A stretch of DNA of 8,582 nt, taken from assembly GCA_031273965.1 (NCBI GenBank), contig JAISQX010000097.1, positions 1-8,582 on the forward strand, given 5' to 3'. This stretch comes from Clostridiales bacterium (GTDB taxonomy: Bacteria; Bacillota; Clostridia; Christensenellales; JAISNN01). The position numbers and the translations under genes were made by a program. Below, one piece after another: positions 1 through 6,143 of this stretch. The notes below the pieces were generated by a model. That model saw only the letters and a program-made list of their open reading frames with translations. It was not told the origin of the DNA and ran no database searches. Positions within the stretch are counted from its first letter, which is position 1. Every line of letters starts with the position of its first letter.

Positions 1-2
1 TC

Positions 3-98
3 ACTGTTGCTCTTACTTTTGGAATTTACGAAAAAAGAATAAAAAAACGTGATAAAGACCGTTTTCGTACTTTATTTTTATTTGTTTCGCATAAATAA
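3..98 (+). CDS. Possible 3' end of an upstream gene (partial)
   Basis: One forward frame is open from the left edge to a TAA at 96-98. It reads as a short hydrophobic stretch, then a basic segment (YEKRIKKRDKDR) and a hydrophobic end (LFLFVSHK), as at the C-terminus of a membrane protein. A second frame is open only to a TAA at 40-42 and gives a leucine run followed by EFTKKE. With so few codons the two cannot be told apart, and either could be chance. No function can be assigned. Confidence 0.25.
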   Translation, partial: TVALTFGIYEKRIKKRDKDRFRTLFLFVSHK

Positions 99-204
99 CC
101 CGAACAAGACGTATAAACTAAAGCGCGCTCGGACAAAATAATAAGGCAAAACAAAATCCGTTATCGAGGTTTTCGTATGGGTTTATTTGCAGCGGAGGTA
201 ATTT

Positions 205-372
205 ATGAGTAAGATGTACAAGCCGGGAGAAAAGGCGGAGCAGAGCGGTACCTATGAATTGGTCAATTCAAACGGATCCAAAACCGGTATGACGGTAAGG
301 GTTTCCGCGGACGACCATTTTCCGCCCGCCGATAAGAAGGGTCAAAAATACTCTCTTAAAGGCGGAAAGTAA
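205..372 (+). CDS. YjzC-like small protein (55 aa)
   Basis: This short gene encodes a 55-residue hydrophilic protein. The ATG at 205 follows a good ribosome binding site (GGAGGT at 194-199) by five bases, and the frame closes at TAA 370-372. The N-terminus has the pattern Y5-K-P-G8-x-K10-A11-x-x-x-G15-x-Y17. A second block, HFPP (residues 38-41), precedes a lysine/glycine-rich tail. From memory this matches the layout of the Bacillus YjzC family, short cytosolic proteins of unknown function of about 55-60 residues: FxPGxKAxxxGxY, then a KFP box, then a basic tail. No signal peptide, cysteine or membrane segment is present. It is followed by a strong terminator and looks monocistronic. That it is a real gene is fairly sure; the family name is by resemblance only. 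Confidence 0.62.
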   Translation: MSKMYKPGEKAEQSGTYELVNSNGSKTGMTVRVSADDHFPPADKKGQKYSLKGGK

Positions 373-424
373 AGTTACGGATCCGATTTTTTAGTAAAAA
401 CGGAGAAATAACTTTTTGCATCCC

Positions 425-476
425 AAAAAGAAATGACGAAAAGCCTACAAAAACGGTGTTTTCGTCATTTCTTTTT
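425..476. terminator. Rho-independent terminator, probably bidirectional
   Basis: The arms at 425-442 and 459-476 are perfectly complementary over 18 bp (core GAAATGACGAAAA / TTTTCGTCATTTC) with a 16-nt loop. The stem starts with five A and ends with five T, so each strand supplies a U-tract. It lies 52 bases after the YjzC-like gene and ends that transcript; it would also stop antisense transcription arriving from the right. Confidence 0.85.
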
Positions 477-509
477 ACTTAACACTATATTCATTTTTCT
501 CGGTTAAAA

Positions 510-515
510 TATAAT
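510..515 (+). promoter_or_regulatory. Possible -10 box of the membrane-protein gene
   Basis: A perfect TATAAT lies 27 bases upstream of the preferred ATG at 543. No good -35 box is found at 16-18 bases upstream; TTCATT (490-495) is the nearest, at 14 bases. Because a strong terminator lies just upstream, the membrane-protein gene needs its own promoter, which supports this weak call. In such AT-rich DNA the hexamer alone may be chance. Confidence 0.3.
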
Positions 516-542
516 AAAAAAGTAGTGGGTTATTATATTTTT

Positions 543-1595
543 ATGGATTCCAAAACTTTTAATTCAAAAGAGCTTGAAATCAAGAAACGCGACGCGGTTA
601 TAGATAATGCAAAAGGTATTTTAGTTTTGCTGTATGCGTTTTTGCATGTCATGCGTAATTTGCGTCCGGGAGAAGGAGCGTTGCCCGATTTATTTTTTCA
701 TTCGGGAAACGGCATAAACGTGTATCTTCCCTGGTGGGGGTTTAACCTTTTGGATCTCGCGCCGATAGCTTTCTATTTTTTTATCGGATTCGTCATCTAT
801 CCCGTATTTATCGGACATTATGCAAAATCGGGCAAAAGCGCCTATAAGCGGCAATTTTTAAAAAACTTATCTATTCTCGGCTTGTTTTTATTTGCGATGT
901 ATCTCCAGAATGCCGTAACCGGCGCGAATTATACATGGCTCTATTGCGCGGGGATAGGTTTTACCGGGATTTTGTTGATGCCGTTTTTGACTTCGGTTTT
1001 TAGGAATAGGGGAATACTCAGTACGGCGTTAAAATTTGCGGCGGCGGTTTTTATGCTTATCCTATATTCATTTATAAAAGAACCTCTTTCCGGTATGTTC
1101 GGAGCCGTGTCGTGGTACGGAGGCGGCGCGATAACGTCGTTCGGCTTTGTCGCCGTTATTTTGCTTACCGCGACCGTTAAGGACATATCAAAAAAAGGTA
1201 TTATACCTTATGTGGCGGCAACCGCCGTAATATACATTCTCGGCGTGATTTTGACCAAGGTTGTAGGGCTTGAGATTGATTATCAAAATTTCAGCGTCGG
1301 CTATTTAATCGCGGCGTTCTCAAAAATGAATTTGATCTTTTTTGTCTTATACGCAATAAACAAGTATGCGTTAAAGGACAAAGCCATTCCGCTTCTTGCG
1401 ACAATCGGACGAAATCTTTTACTTTATTTAACGCTTACGTTTCTAATTATCGCGGGGCTTGCCCCATTCAGTAAAAGATTGATAGAAAATCCTATCGATA
1501 TGCTTTATGCCGTTCTTATAACTATCGGCGTATTATGCGCGTACATAGGGCTGTCCGCAATTTTGGAGAAAAAAAGGATTATTGTTAAACTGTGA
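543..1595 (+). CDS. Polytopic membrane protein, acyltransferase-3/HGSNAT (DUF5009-like) superfamily
   Basis: The product is 350 aa from ATG 543; an in-frame GTG at 525 would add six residues but sits almost on the likely transcript start. After a charged N-terminus comes IDNAKGILVLL with a downstream H35 (residues 20-35), the position where membrane acyltransferases of the OafA, YeiB and HGSNAT groups have a D-x-x-(R/K)-G-I motif at the first helix. Next is PWWGFNLLDLAP then FFIGF (63-83), like the PWxGLxxxDLxxPxFxFIxG block of DUF5009/HGSNAT-type proteins. Roughly nine or ten hydrophobic segments follow, and IGRNLLLYLTLTF (288-300) matches the late (I/L)GxNxLxxY helix. Such enzymes move acyl groups onto cell-surface or lumenal sugars, but the substrate here is unknown and H35 is not proven catalytic. 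The gene is bounded by terminators on both sides and is therefore separate from the glycogen genes. Confidence 0.6.
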   Translation: MDSKTFNSKELEIKKRDAVIDNAKGILVLLYAFLHVMRNLRPGEGALPDLFFHSGNGINVYLPWWGFNLLDLAPIAFYFFIGFVIYPVFIGHYAKSGKSAYKRQFLKNLSILGLFLFAMYLQNAVTGANYTWLYCAGIGFTGILLMPFLTSVFRNRGILSTALKFAAAVFMLILYSFIKEPLSGMFGAVSWYGGGAITSFGFVAVILLTATVKDISKKGIIPYVAATAVIYILGVILTKVVGLEIDYQNFSVGYLIAAFSKMNLIFFVLYAINKYALKDKAIPLLATIGRNLLLYLTLTFLIIAGLAPFSKRLIENPIDMLYAVLITIGVLCAYIGLSAILEKKRIIVKL

Positions 1596-1659
1596 TTTTT
1601 TCGTTTTACTCGAACGTTCAAGGATTCGGCTTATATTGCGTTCCGACATTATTTCAATG

Positions 1660-1685
1660 CTCGCGGCTTAAGCCGTGAGTTTTTT
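1660..1685 (+). terminator. Rho-independent terminator of the membrane-protein gene
   Basis: CTCGCGGC (1660-1667) pairs with GCCGTGAG (1672-1679) as an 8-bp stem with one G-U pair and a TTAA loop, followed by six T (1680-1685). It lies 64 bases after the stop codon at 1595. Confidence 0.8.
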
Positions 1686-1695
1686 GAATATAATA

Positions 1696-1756
1696 GCGCG
1701 AAAGAGCTTTCGCGCGAAGAAGCGTTATGCTTCTAATTTTTGACTTGTCAAAAATT
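1696..1756. repeat. Run of three back-to-back inverted repeats
   Basis: Three hairpins follow one another almost without spacers: GCGCGAAAG/CTTTCGCGC (1696-1715, 9 bp, perfect); AGAAGC/GCTTCT (1718-1734, 6 bp, plus an inner G-U); and AATTTTTGAC/GTCAAAAATT (1735-1756, 10 bp, perfect). The second is followed by ATTTTT and could itself terminate. The array looks like an intergenic repeat element or a compound terminator, but only one copy lies in this window, so repetition in the genome is untested. Confidence 0.5.
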
Positions 1757-1768
1757 ACTTCCTATAAA
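1740..1768 (+). promoter_or_regulatory. Possible sigma-A promoter inside the hairpin array
   Basis: TTGACT (1740-1745) and TATAAA (1763-1768) are 17 bases apart, close to consensus. The -35 box lies within the 22-base palindrome 1735-1756. No gene starts within 350 bases downstream, so it would drive either a long glgB leader or a non-coding transcript, or it is a chance match in AT-rich DNA. Confidence 0.35.
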
Positions 1769-1993
1769 ATATAATATAAGGCTTTGATTAAGGGTTATAA
1801 TTAGATTAGGAAAAAAAGTTTACAAAATTTCCCCATTAATGTTTTTAAAAAATTTTTGACTTCGGTTATTCTATTCTCAAAGCTACATTATGTTACGCGC
1901 CATTTATTATCGTTATCGCATTCTCGTTCTCCATTAAAAATTCGAATCTATACCGCCGTAAGCATATGTATTAAGCGTGATTAAACGATTTAC

Positions 1994-2039
1994 AAAAACG
2001 GTTTAAGCTTATCATCTTTCAAAGCATTAACGTTTTTTT
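1994..2039 (+). terminator. Weak terminator-like hairpin
   Basis: AAAAACG (1994-2000) can pair with CGTTTTT (2031-2037), ending in a seven-T run. The 30-nt loop can form a short inner helix (GCTT/AAGC). The stem is mostly A-T, so the structure is weak. It would end a transcript starting near 1775. Confidence 0.28.
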
Positions 2040-2047
2040 AAATGCCG

Positions 2048-2076
2048 TAGACGGGTAAACAAAGTTTTTTTATAAT
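2048..2076 (+). promoter_or_regulatory. Possible secondary glgB promoter
   Basis: TAGACG (2048-2053, four of six consensus bases) is 17 bases from a perfect TATAAT (2071-2076). It would start transcription about 55 bases upstream of glgB, just before the better promoter. It could be a tandem promoter or a by-product of AT-rich sequence. Confidence 0.3.
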
Positions 2077-2081
2077 ATATA

Positions 2082-2110
2082 TTGTCAAATTCCATAAAAT
2101 CTGATATAAT
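2082..2110 (+). promoter_or_regulatory. Main promoter of the glycogen genes (upstream of glgB)
   Basis: TTGTCA (2082-2087) and a perfect TATAAT (2105-2110) are separated by exactly 17 bases, a near-consensus housekeeping promoter. The predicted start near 2117 leaves a leader of about 22 nt containing the ribosome binding site AAGAGG (2129-2134) four bases before the glgB ATG. Such a short leader leaves no room for a riboswitch, so control would be at initiation. No clear operator palindrome overlaps it. Confidence 0.85.
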
Positions 2111-2138
2111 GTAACCATTAAATAAAATAAGAGGCACC

Positions 2139-4049
2139 ATGGACAAAGAGCTTAGAGATCCCATATATCTTTTTCATAGAGGAGTCAACTTTGAGGCGCA
2201 TAAGCTTTTTTCACCTAAGCCGTGTGTCGTAAACGGCGTACAAGGTTGGCGTTTTCGCGTGTGGGCGCCGGACGTTCTCGGTGTTTCCTTAGTCGGAGAC
2301 TTTAACGGTTGGGACAAAAGCCTTGCTCCTATGGAAAAGATATCGGACGAAATATACGAGACGTTTATCGAAGGGGCGAAGTGTTACGATGCTTATAAAT
2401 ATTGCGTCAAGTCAAAGATCGGCGTTGAAATATATAAATCGGATCCTTACGCGTACCATGCCGAAACGTCGCCTTCCAACGCGTCCAAATTGTATGATAT
2501 AGCCGGATACGAATGGAAGGACGGCGAGTGGTTAAAAGCGCGGGAAAGGCGCAACCCGTATAAAGCTCCGATAAACATATACGAGATGCATCTGGGGTCA
2601 TGGCGAAAAAACTCGGACGGAAGTTTTAAGAGTTACGACATGATAGCCGACGAGCTTATACCTTACATAAGAGAAACCGGCTATACGCACGTCGAGCTTT
2701 TACCTATTACGGAGTTTCCTTACGACGGAAGCTGGGGATATCAGGTAACGGGCATGTTTGCGCCCACGTCGCGGTTCGGAGAGCCGAAGGACTTTATGAG
2801 GTTTATCGACAGAATGCATGCGGCGGGCATAGGCGTTATATTAGATTGGGTGGCGGCGCATTTTCCTAAGGACGAACACGGTCTGTTTGAATTTAACGGA
2901 AAAAGTCTTTATGAGTATACTCATTTGCTCAAACGCGAGCATAGCGATTGGGGAACTATGATATTTGATTACGGAAGGAAAGAAGTCGTCAGTTTTCTTA
3001 TTTCTTCGGCGGAATATTTTGCGGAGTATTTTCATATAGACGGTATTAGAGTTGACGCCGTAGCGTCAATGCTGTATCTTGATTACGGTCGAAAGGATGG
3101 AAGATACGTAAGGAATATTCACGGAGGGAATTATAATCTGGAGGCGATAGAATTCTTGCGCGCGCTCAATACCGCGCTTTTATCGCGTCACGAGGGGCTT
3201 TTAATGATAGCGGAAGAATCCACCGCTTTTCCTATGATAACCAAGCCTGCATATGACGGCGGTTTGGGTTTTAACTTAAAATGGAATATGGGTTGGATGA
3301 ACGATACGCTTAAATACGCTTCGTTAAATCCTTTTTTCAGAAAAGATAACCATAACCTTTTGACTTTTCCGATAACTTACGCTTATTCGGAAAACTACAT
3401 CTTACCTTTTTCGCACGACGAAGTCGTCCACGGAAAACACTCGCTCATAAATAAAATGCCCGGAAACTATGATGAAAAGTTTGCGGCGTGCCGCGCGCTC
3501 ATGGCTTATATGATGTCGGAGCCCGGTAAGAAGCTAAACTTTATGGGAAATGAGTTTGCGCAGGTTATTGAATGGGATTACAAAAAACAATTGGATTGGC
3601 AGCTTTTGAGCTATCCCAAGCATAGGGCATTTTTTGAATACATAAAGGCTCTGAATAAACTCTATCTGAATAATAAACCGCTTTTTGAGCTTGATTGCGG
3701 CATGGAAGGTTTTAAGTGGATTGTCGTAGACGATAAGACGCAAAATATTATAGCGTTTAAGCGTTACGACGAAAGCGGCGACTATGTCATAGTTGTCATA
3801 AACTTTTCTCCTGTCGGTAGGAGTAAGTACGATATAGGCGTGTCCGATGACGGCGTTTATAAGGTGATGCTAAACAGCGATAATATAAAATACGGAGGAG
3901 TAACGAAGTCAAATTCCGTAATAAAATCTCGCATAGGCAAATGGAAGCGTCACGGAGAAAGCTTTTTTATAAGATTAAACATACCCGCAAATGGGGCGAT
4001 GTTTATAAAACATGTAAAAAATAGTATCAAAAAAATACCGGTCAAATAA
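2139..4049 (+). CDS. glgB: 1,4-alpha-glucan branching enzyme (GH13)
   Basis: The enzyme (EC 2.4.1.18) cuts alpha-1,4-glucan chains and rejoins the piece by an alpha-1,6 bond, branching cytoplasmic glycogen. The 636-residue protein has the usual order. An N-terminal CBM48 beta-sandwich (about 35-125) contains FRVWAPD (39-45) and GDFNGWD (53-59). A GH13 barrel follows, with TEFPYDGSWGYQ (191-202) and DWVAAHFP (236-243; many relatives have P for the first A). The catalytic residues are nucleophile D306 in GIRVDAV, acid/base E359 in IAEE, and stabiliser D427 in SHDEVVHG. NFMGNEFAQ (467-475) and a beta-rich C-terminal domain complete it. Length and motifs are normal for a bacterial GlgB with the shorter N-terminus, and all catalytic residues are present. 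It is the first gene of the glycogen cluster, behind a strong promoter, with 43 bases to glgC. Confidence 0.97.
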   Translation: MDKELRDPIYLFHRGVNFEAHKLFSPKPCVVNGVQGWRFRVWAPDVLGVSLVGDFNGWDKSLAPMEKISDEIYETFIEGAKCYDAYKYCVKSKIGVEIYKSDPYAYHAETSPSNASKLYDIAGYEWKDGEWLKARERRNPYKAPINIYEMHLGSWRKNSDGSFKSYDMIADELIPYIRETGYTHVELLPITEFPYDGSWGYQVTGMFAPTSRFGEPKDFMRFIDRMHAAGIGVILDWVAAHFPKDEHGLFEFNGKSLYEYTHLLKREHSDWGTMIFDYGRKEVVSFLISSAEYFAEYFHIDGIRVDAVASMLYLDYGRKDGRYVRNIHGGNYNLEAIEFLRALNTALLSRHEGLLMIAEESTAFPMITKPAYDGGLGFNLKWNMGWMNDTLKYASLNPFFRKDNHNLLTFPITYAYSENYILPFSHDEVVHGKHSLINKMPGNYDEKFAACRALMAYMMSEPGKKLNFMGNEFAQVIEWDYKKQLDWQLLSYPKHRAFFEYIKALNKLYLNNKPLFELDCGMEGFKWIVVDDKTQNIIAFKRYDESGDYVIVVINFSPVGRSKYDIGVSDDGVYKVMLNSDNIKYGGVTKSNSVIKSRIGKWKRHGESFFIRLNIPANGAMFIKHVKNSIKKIPVK

Positions 4050-4072
4050 TTCGACCGTAATAATTTTTAAAC

Positions 4073-4077
4073 GGAGG
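4073..4077 (+). promoter_or_regulatory. glgC ribosome binding site with unusually long spacing
   Basis: GGAGG (4073-4077) is the only good Shine-Dalgarno sequence ahead of glgC, but it is 15 bases from the ATG at 4093, against the usual 5-10. The A-rich spacer has no better in-frame start, and the family's usual N-terminus (M, basic residues, then AMLLAGGQG) fits this ATG. Confidence 0.6.
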
Positions 4078-4092
4078 CGTATAAAAAAAAGT

Positions 4093-5283
4093 ATGAAACA
4101 AAAAAAAGAATGCATAGCCATGCTTTTGGCGGGCGGGCAGGGAACCCGCCTCGGCGTCTTAACGAGCCAAGTGGCAAAACCCGCGGTTCCTTTCGGAGGA
4201 AAGTATCGAATAATAGATTTTACGCTTTCGAATACGATAAATTCGAATATCGATACGATAGGCGTGCTTACGCAGTATCAGCCGTTTGAGTTAAATACCT
4301 ATATAGGTAACGGACAACCGTGGGATTTGGATAGGCTTGACGGCGGTGTTTTTGTGCTTCCTCCTTTTATGAAGGCGACTTCCGGGGAATGGTATAAGGG
4401 CACGGCTAACGCCATTTATCAAAATATCGCCTTTATCGATAAGTACGATCCCGAATATGTTTTGATTTTATCGGGCGATCATATATACAAAATGGACTAT
4501 TCTCTTATGTTAGACAGCCATAAAAAGAATAAAGCCGATTGTACTATAGCCGTGTTTGAGGTTCCGATAGAACAGGCGTCGCGCTTTGGCATAATGAATA
4601 CCGACGAGAGCGGGCGCATATGCGCTTTTGAAGAAAAACCAAAGAAGCCAAAGAGCAACAAAGCGAGTATGGGCATCTATATATTTAGCTGGCAAAAGCT
4701 TAGAACATACCTTATCGCCGACGAAGCGGACAAATCCTCTCAAAACGATTTTGGGAAAAATATAATTCCTTGTATGTTAAAGAACGGCGAGGCAATGTAC
4801 GCTTATTCGTTCAACGGGTATTGGAAAGACGTTGGGACAATATCAAGTCTATGGGAAGCGAATATGGATCTTCTCGACGAGGAATCTGGAATCAATCTCA
4901 ACGACACAACTTGGAAAATTTACGCGAGAAACTCGGCGGAGCCTCCGCACTATTTGGGATTAAACGCCGTAATAAAAAACAGCTCGATAAGCGAAGGTTG
5001 CGAGATAGACGGTTTGTTAAAAAATTCCATATTATCTCAAAGCTGCACCGTAGGCAGAGACGCGGTTATTGAAAATTCAATCATAATGCCGGGCGCGGTT
5101 ATCGAGGAGGACGCGGTCATAAAATACGCGATAGTCGGCTCGTCGGCGCGCATATGCAAAGGCGCGCGCGTGGGAGAGGACTTAGCCGCGCCAAACGAAA
5201 AAGGCGAATGGGATATTGCGCTTATAGGTCCGGATACGGTTATTAAGAGCGGGTCGACGATTAAAAAAGGCGAAATGCTTTAG
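4093..5283 (+). CDS. glgC: Glucose-1-phosphate adenylyltransferase (ADP-glucose pyrophosphorylase), catalytic subunit
   Basis: GlgC (EC 2.7.7.27) makes ADP-glucose and pyrophosphate from ATP and glucose-1-phosphate, the committed step of bacterial glycogen synthesis. The 396-residue protein has every expected block. The nucleotide loop is LLAGGQGTRLG (11-21), with KPAVPFGGKYRIIDF at 29-43. Next come WYKGTANAIYQN (100-111) and catalytic SGDH with D129 (127-130). The sugar-phosphate site is FEEKP (179-183), then SMGIYIF (192-198), NDFGKNIIP (218-226) and YWKDVGT (243-249). From about residue 290 a left-handed beta-helix of hexapeptide-like repeats follows (NSSIS, NSILS, NSIIMPGAVI), the usual C-terminal domain. 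Length is normal. It is probably co-transcribed with glgB, and its product should pair with the GlgD encoded 2 kb downstream. Confidence 0.97.
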   Translation: MKQKKECIAMLLAGGQGTRLGVLTSQVAKPAVPFGGKYRIIDFTLSNTINSNIDTIGVLTQYQPFELNTYIGNGQPWDLDRLDGGVFVLPPFMKATSGEWYKGTANAIYQNIAFIDKYDPEYVLILSGDHIYKMDYSLMLDSHKKNKADCTIAVFEVPIEQASRFGIMNTDESGRICAFEEKPKKPKSNKASMGIYIFSWQKLRTYLIADEADKSSQNDFGKNIIPCMLKNGEAMYAYSFNGYWKDVGTISSLWEANMDLLDEESGINLNDTTWKIYARNSAEPPHYLGLNAVIKNSSISEGCEIDGLLKNSILSQSCTVGRDAVIENSIIMPGAVIEEDAVIKYAIVGSSARICKGARVGEDLAAPNEKGEWDIALIGPDTVIKSGSTIKKGEML

Positions 5284-5324
5284 CGGATAAATTTTTTTGA
5301 AAAAACTATTAATTACGACAAAGT

Positions 5325-5404
5325 GTTCCGCGGCGTTATCGCAGCGGAACGAACGGCGATACCGCCCGACATAATGAACCAAGGGGTATCGACGCTACCC
5401 GCGG
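5325..5404 (+). other. Structured leader between glgC and the GTPase gene
   Basis: This 80-base stretch is richer in G+C than other gaps here and is full of inverted repeats. GTTCCGC/GCGGAAC (5325-5331 with 5344-5350) has an inner GCG/CGC. CGATACC pairs with GGTATCG (5357-5363 with 5385-5391). GGGTA/TACCC (5384-5388 with 5396-5400) shares bases with the second helix, so the two exclude each other. CCGCGG at 5328-5333 can also pair with CCGCGG at 5399-5404 in place of the first helix. No T-run follows, so it is not a simple terminator. It could be a regulatory leader or an RNA-processing site in the polycistronic message. I recognise no known riboswitch class. Confidence 0.4.
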
Positions 5405-5450
5405 TTAGTGTGTATATTAAGAGGTGAAAAGTGATACAGTGGTGGCAAGC

Positions 5451-6143
5451 ATGCAAAAAATAGTCATAATAGGCGGACCTCCGGCAGCGGGAAAAACCGC
5501 CGTTATATCTCAACTTATACGACTGTTAAAATCCGACGGAAAATCCGTCGCCGTTTGTAAAATCGACTGCCTTCAAACACGCGACGACGAAAGTTACCGC
5601 ATGCTCGGGGTTCCGGCAATCGCCGGATTGTCGCGAGATATTTGTCCGGATCATTTTCTTGCCGCAAACTTGGAAGAAATCGCCGCATGGGGAATAAGAA
5701 AGGCGGCGGAAATTTTGATAATCGAGACGGCAGGACTTTGTCATCGCTGCGCTCCCGCGACAAAAAAAACCATAGCCGTTTGCGTTTTGGATTGCGTTTC
5801 AAGCATTCGCGTACCGGATAAAATCGGACCGGTGCTTACCGATTGCGATATCGCCGTGATAACAAAAGGCGATATGGTTTCTCAAGCCGAAACCGAGGTG
5901 TTTTGGCAAAGCGTCAGCGCGTTAAACAGCCGCGCGGAAATAGTCGAAGTCAACGGCGTTACCGGATCGGGCGTGCAATATTTAAAGAGGTTTATCGATG
6001 AGATTGACGCCGCGCATAGCATAGTGGGCGACGAATTGCGAAGCGATATGCCGTCGGCGATTTGCTCGTATTGCATAGGCGAGAGGCGAATCGGAAATAT
6101 GTATCAGCAGGGAGTCGTTACAAAAATGGAGATACCGACATGA
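5451..6143 (+). CDS. CobW/HypB/UreG-type P-loop GTPase with two CxxC motifs
   Basis: The 230-residue protein begins MQKIVIIGGPPAAGKT, with a Walker A loop at 8-16 (K15, T16). It has a switch-like IETAG (91-95), a G4-type TKGD (138-141) and a late VNGVTGSGVQYL (167-178). The layout resembles small GTPases of the CobW/HypB/UreG group, which load nickel, cobalt or zinc into enzymes. Cysteine pairs C97-x-x-C100 in GLCHRCAP and C205-x-x-C208 in ICSYCIG are likely metal or Fe-S ligands. Start choice is uncertain. ATG 5451 is closest to the P-loop and has GGTGG five bases upstream; GTG 5439 would suit GAGGTG at 5421-5426 and add four residues; GTG 5424 is unlikely. It overlaps the next gene by four bases (ATGA), implying coupled translation. 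Target enzyme and metal are unknown, and no specific family name is claimed. Confidence 0.7.
   Translation: MQKIVIIGGPPAAGKTAVISQLIRLLKSDGKSVAVCKIDCLQTRDDESYRMLGVPAIAGLSRDICPDHFLAANLEEIAAWGIRKAAEILIIETAGLCHRCAPATKKTIAVCVLDCVSSIRVPDKIGPVLTDCDIAVITKGDMVSQAETEVFWQSVSALNSRAEIVEVNGVTGSGVQYLKRFIDEIDAAHSIVGDELRSDMPSAICSYCIGERRIGNMYQQGVVTKMEIPT

Larger units (their letters stand above)
1596..2138. other. Gene-free intergenic stretch (543 bases)
   Basis: No open frame with a ribosome binding site was found on either strand. The left third holds four successive hairpins (1660-1756), the first being the terminator of the membrane-protein gene. The middle (about 1770-2040) is very AT-rich with no recognisable RNA family. 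The right end carries the glgB promoter(s). The 12-mer AATTTTTGACTT occurs twice (1735-1746 and 1851-1862). Confidence 0.7.

Noticed and set aside
112..117. TATAAA as a promoter for the YjzC-like gene.
   Set aside because: No acceptable -35 box at 16-18 bases, and several similar hexamers occur in this AT-rich leader.
4039..4057. CGGTC/GACCG inverted repeat overlapping the glgB stop codon.
   Set aside because: Only five base pairs with a nine-base loop and no proper T-run; too weak to call a terminator between glgB and glgC.
4770..5072. A 100-codon + strand frame inside glgC.
   Set aside because: It is out of frame within the conserved glgC coding sequence and is arginine-rich, a typical shadow of real coding.
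5424..5450. GTG at 5424 as the start of the GTPase, adding nine residues.
   Set aside because: The purine-rich stretch directly abuts this codon and overlaps the Shine-Dalgarno-like GAGGTG; the added residues are not part of the P-loop fold. GTG 5439 or ATG 5451 fit better.
5515..5802. A 95-codon - strand frame opposite the GTPase gene.
   Set aside because: It is antisense to a gene with clear motifs, and its composition (Arg, Pro and Phe rich) is that of a complement-strand shadow.
6062..6139. Extension of the ATPase frame upstream to 6062.
   Set aside because: It lies entirely within the GTPase coding region, adds a basic segment unlike an ABC N-terminus, and the ATGA overlap at 6140 with GGAG upstream is a standard start.
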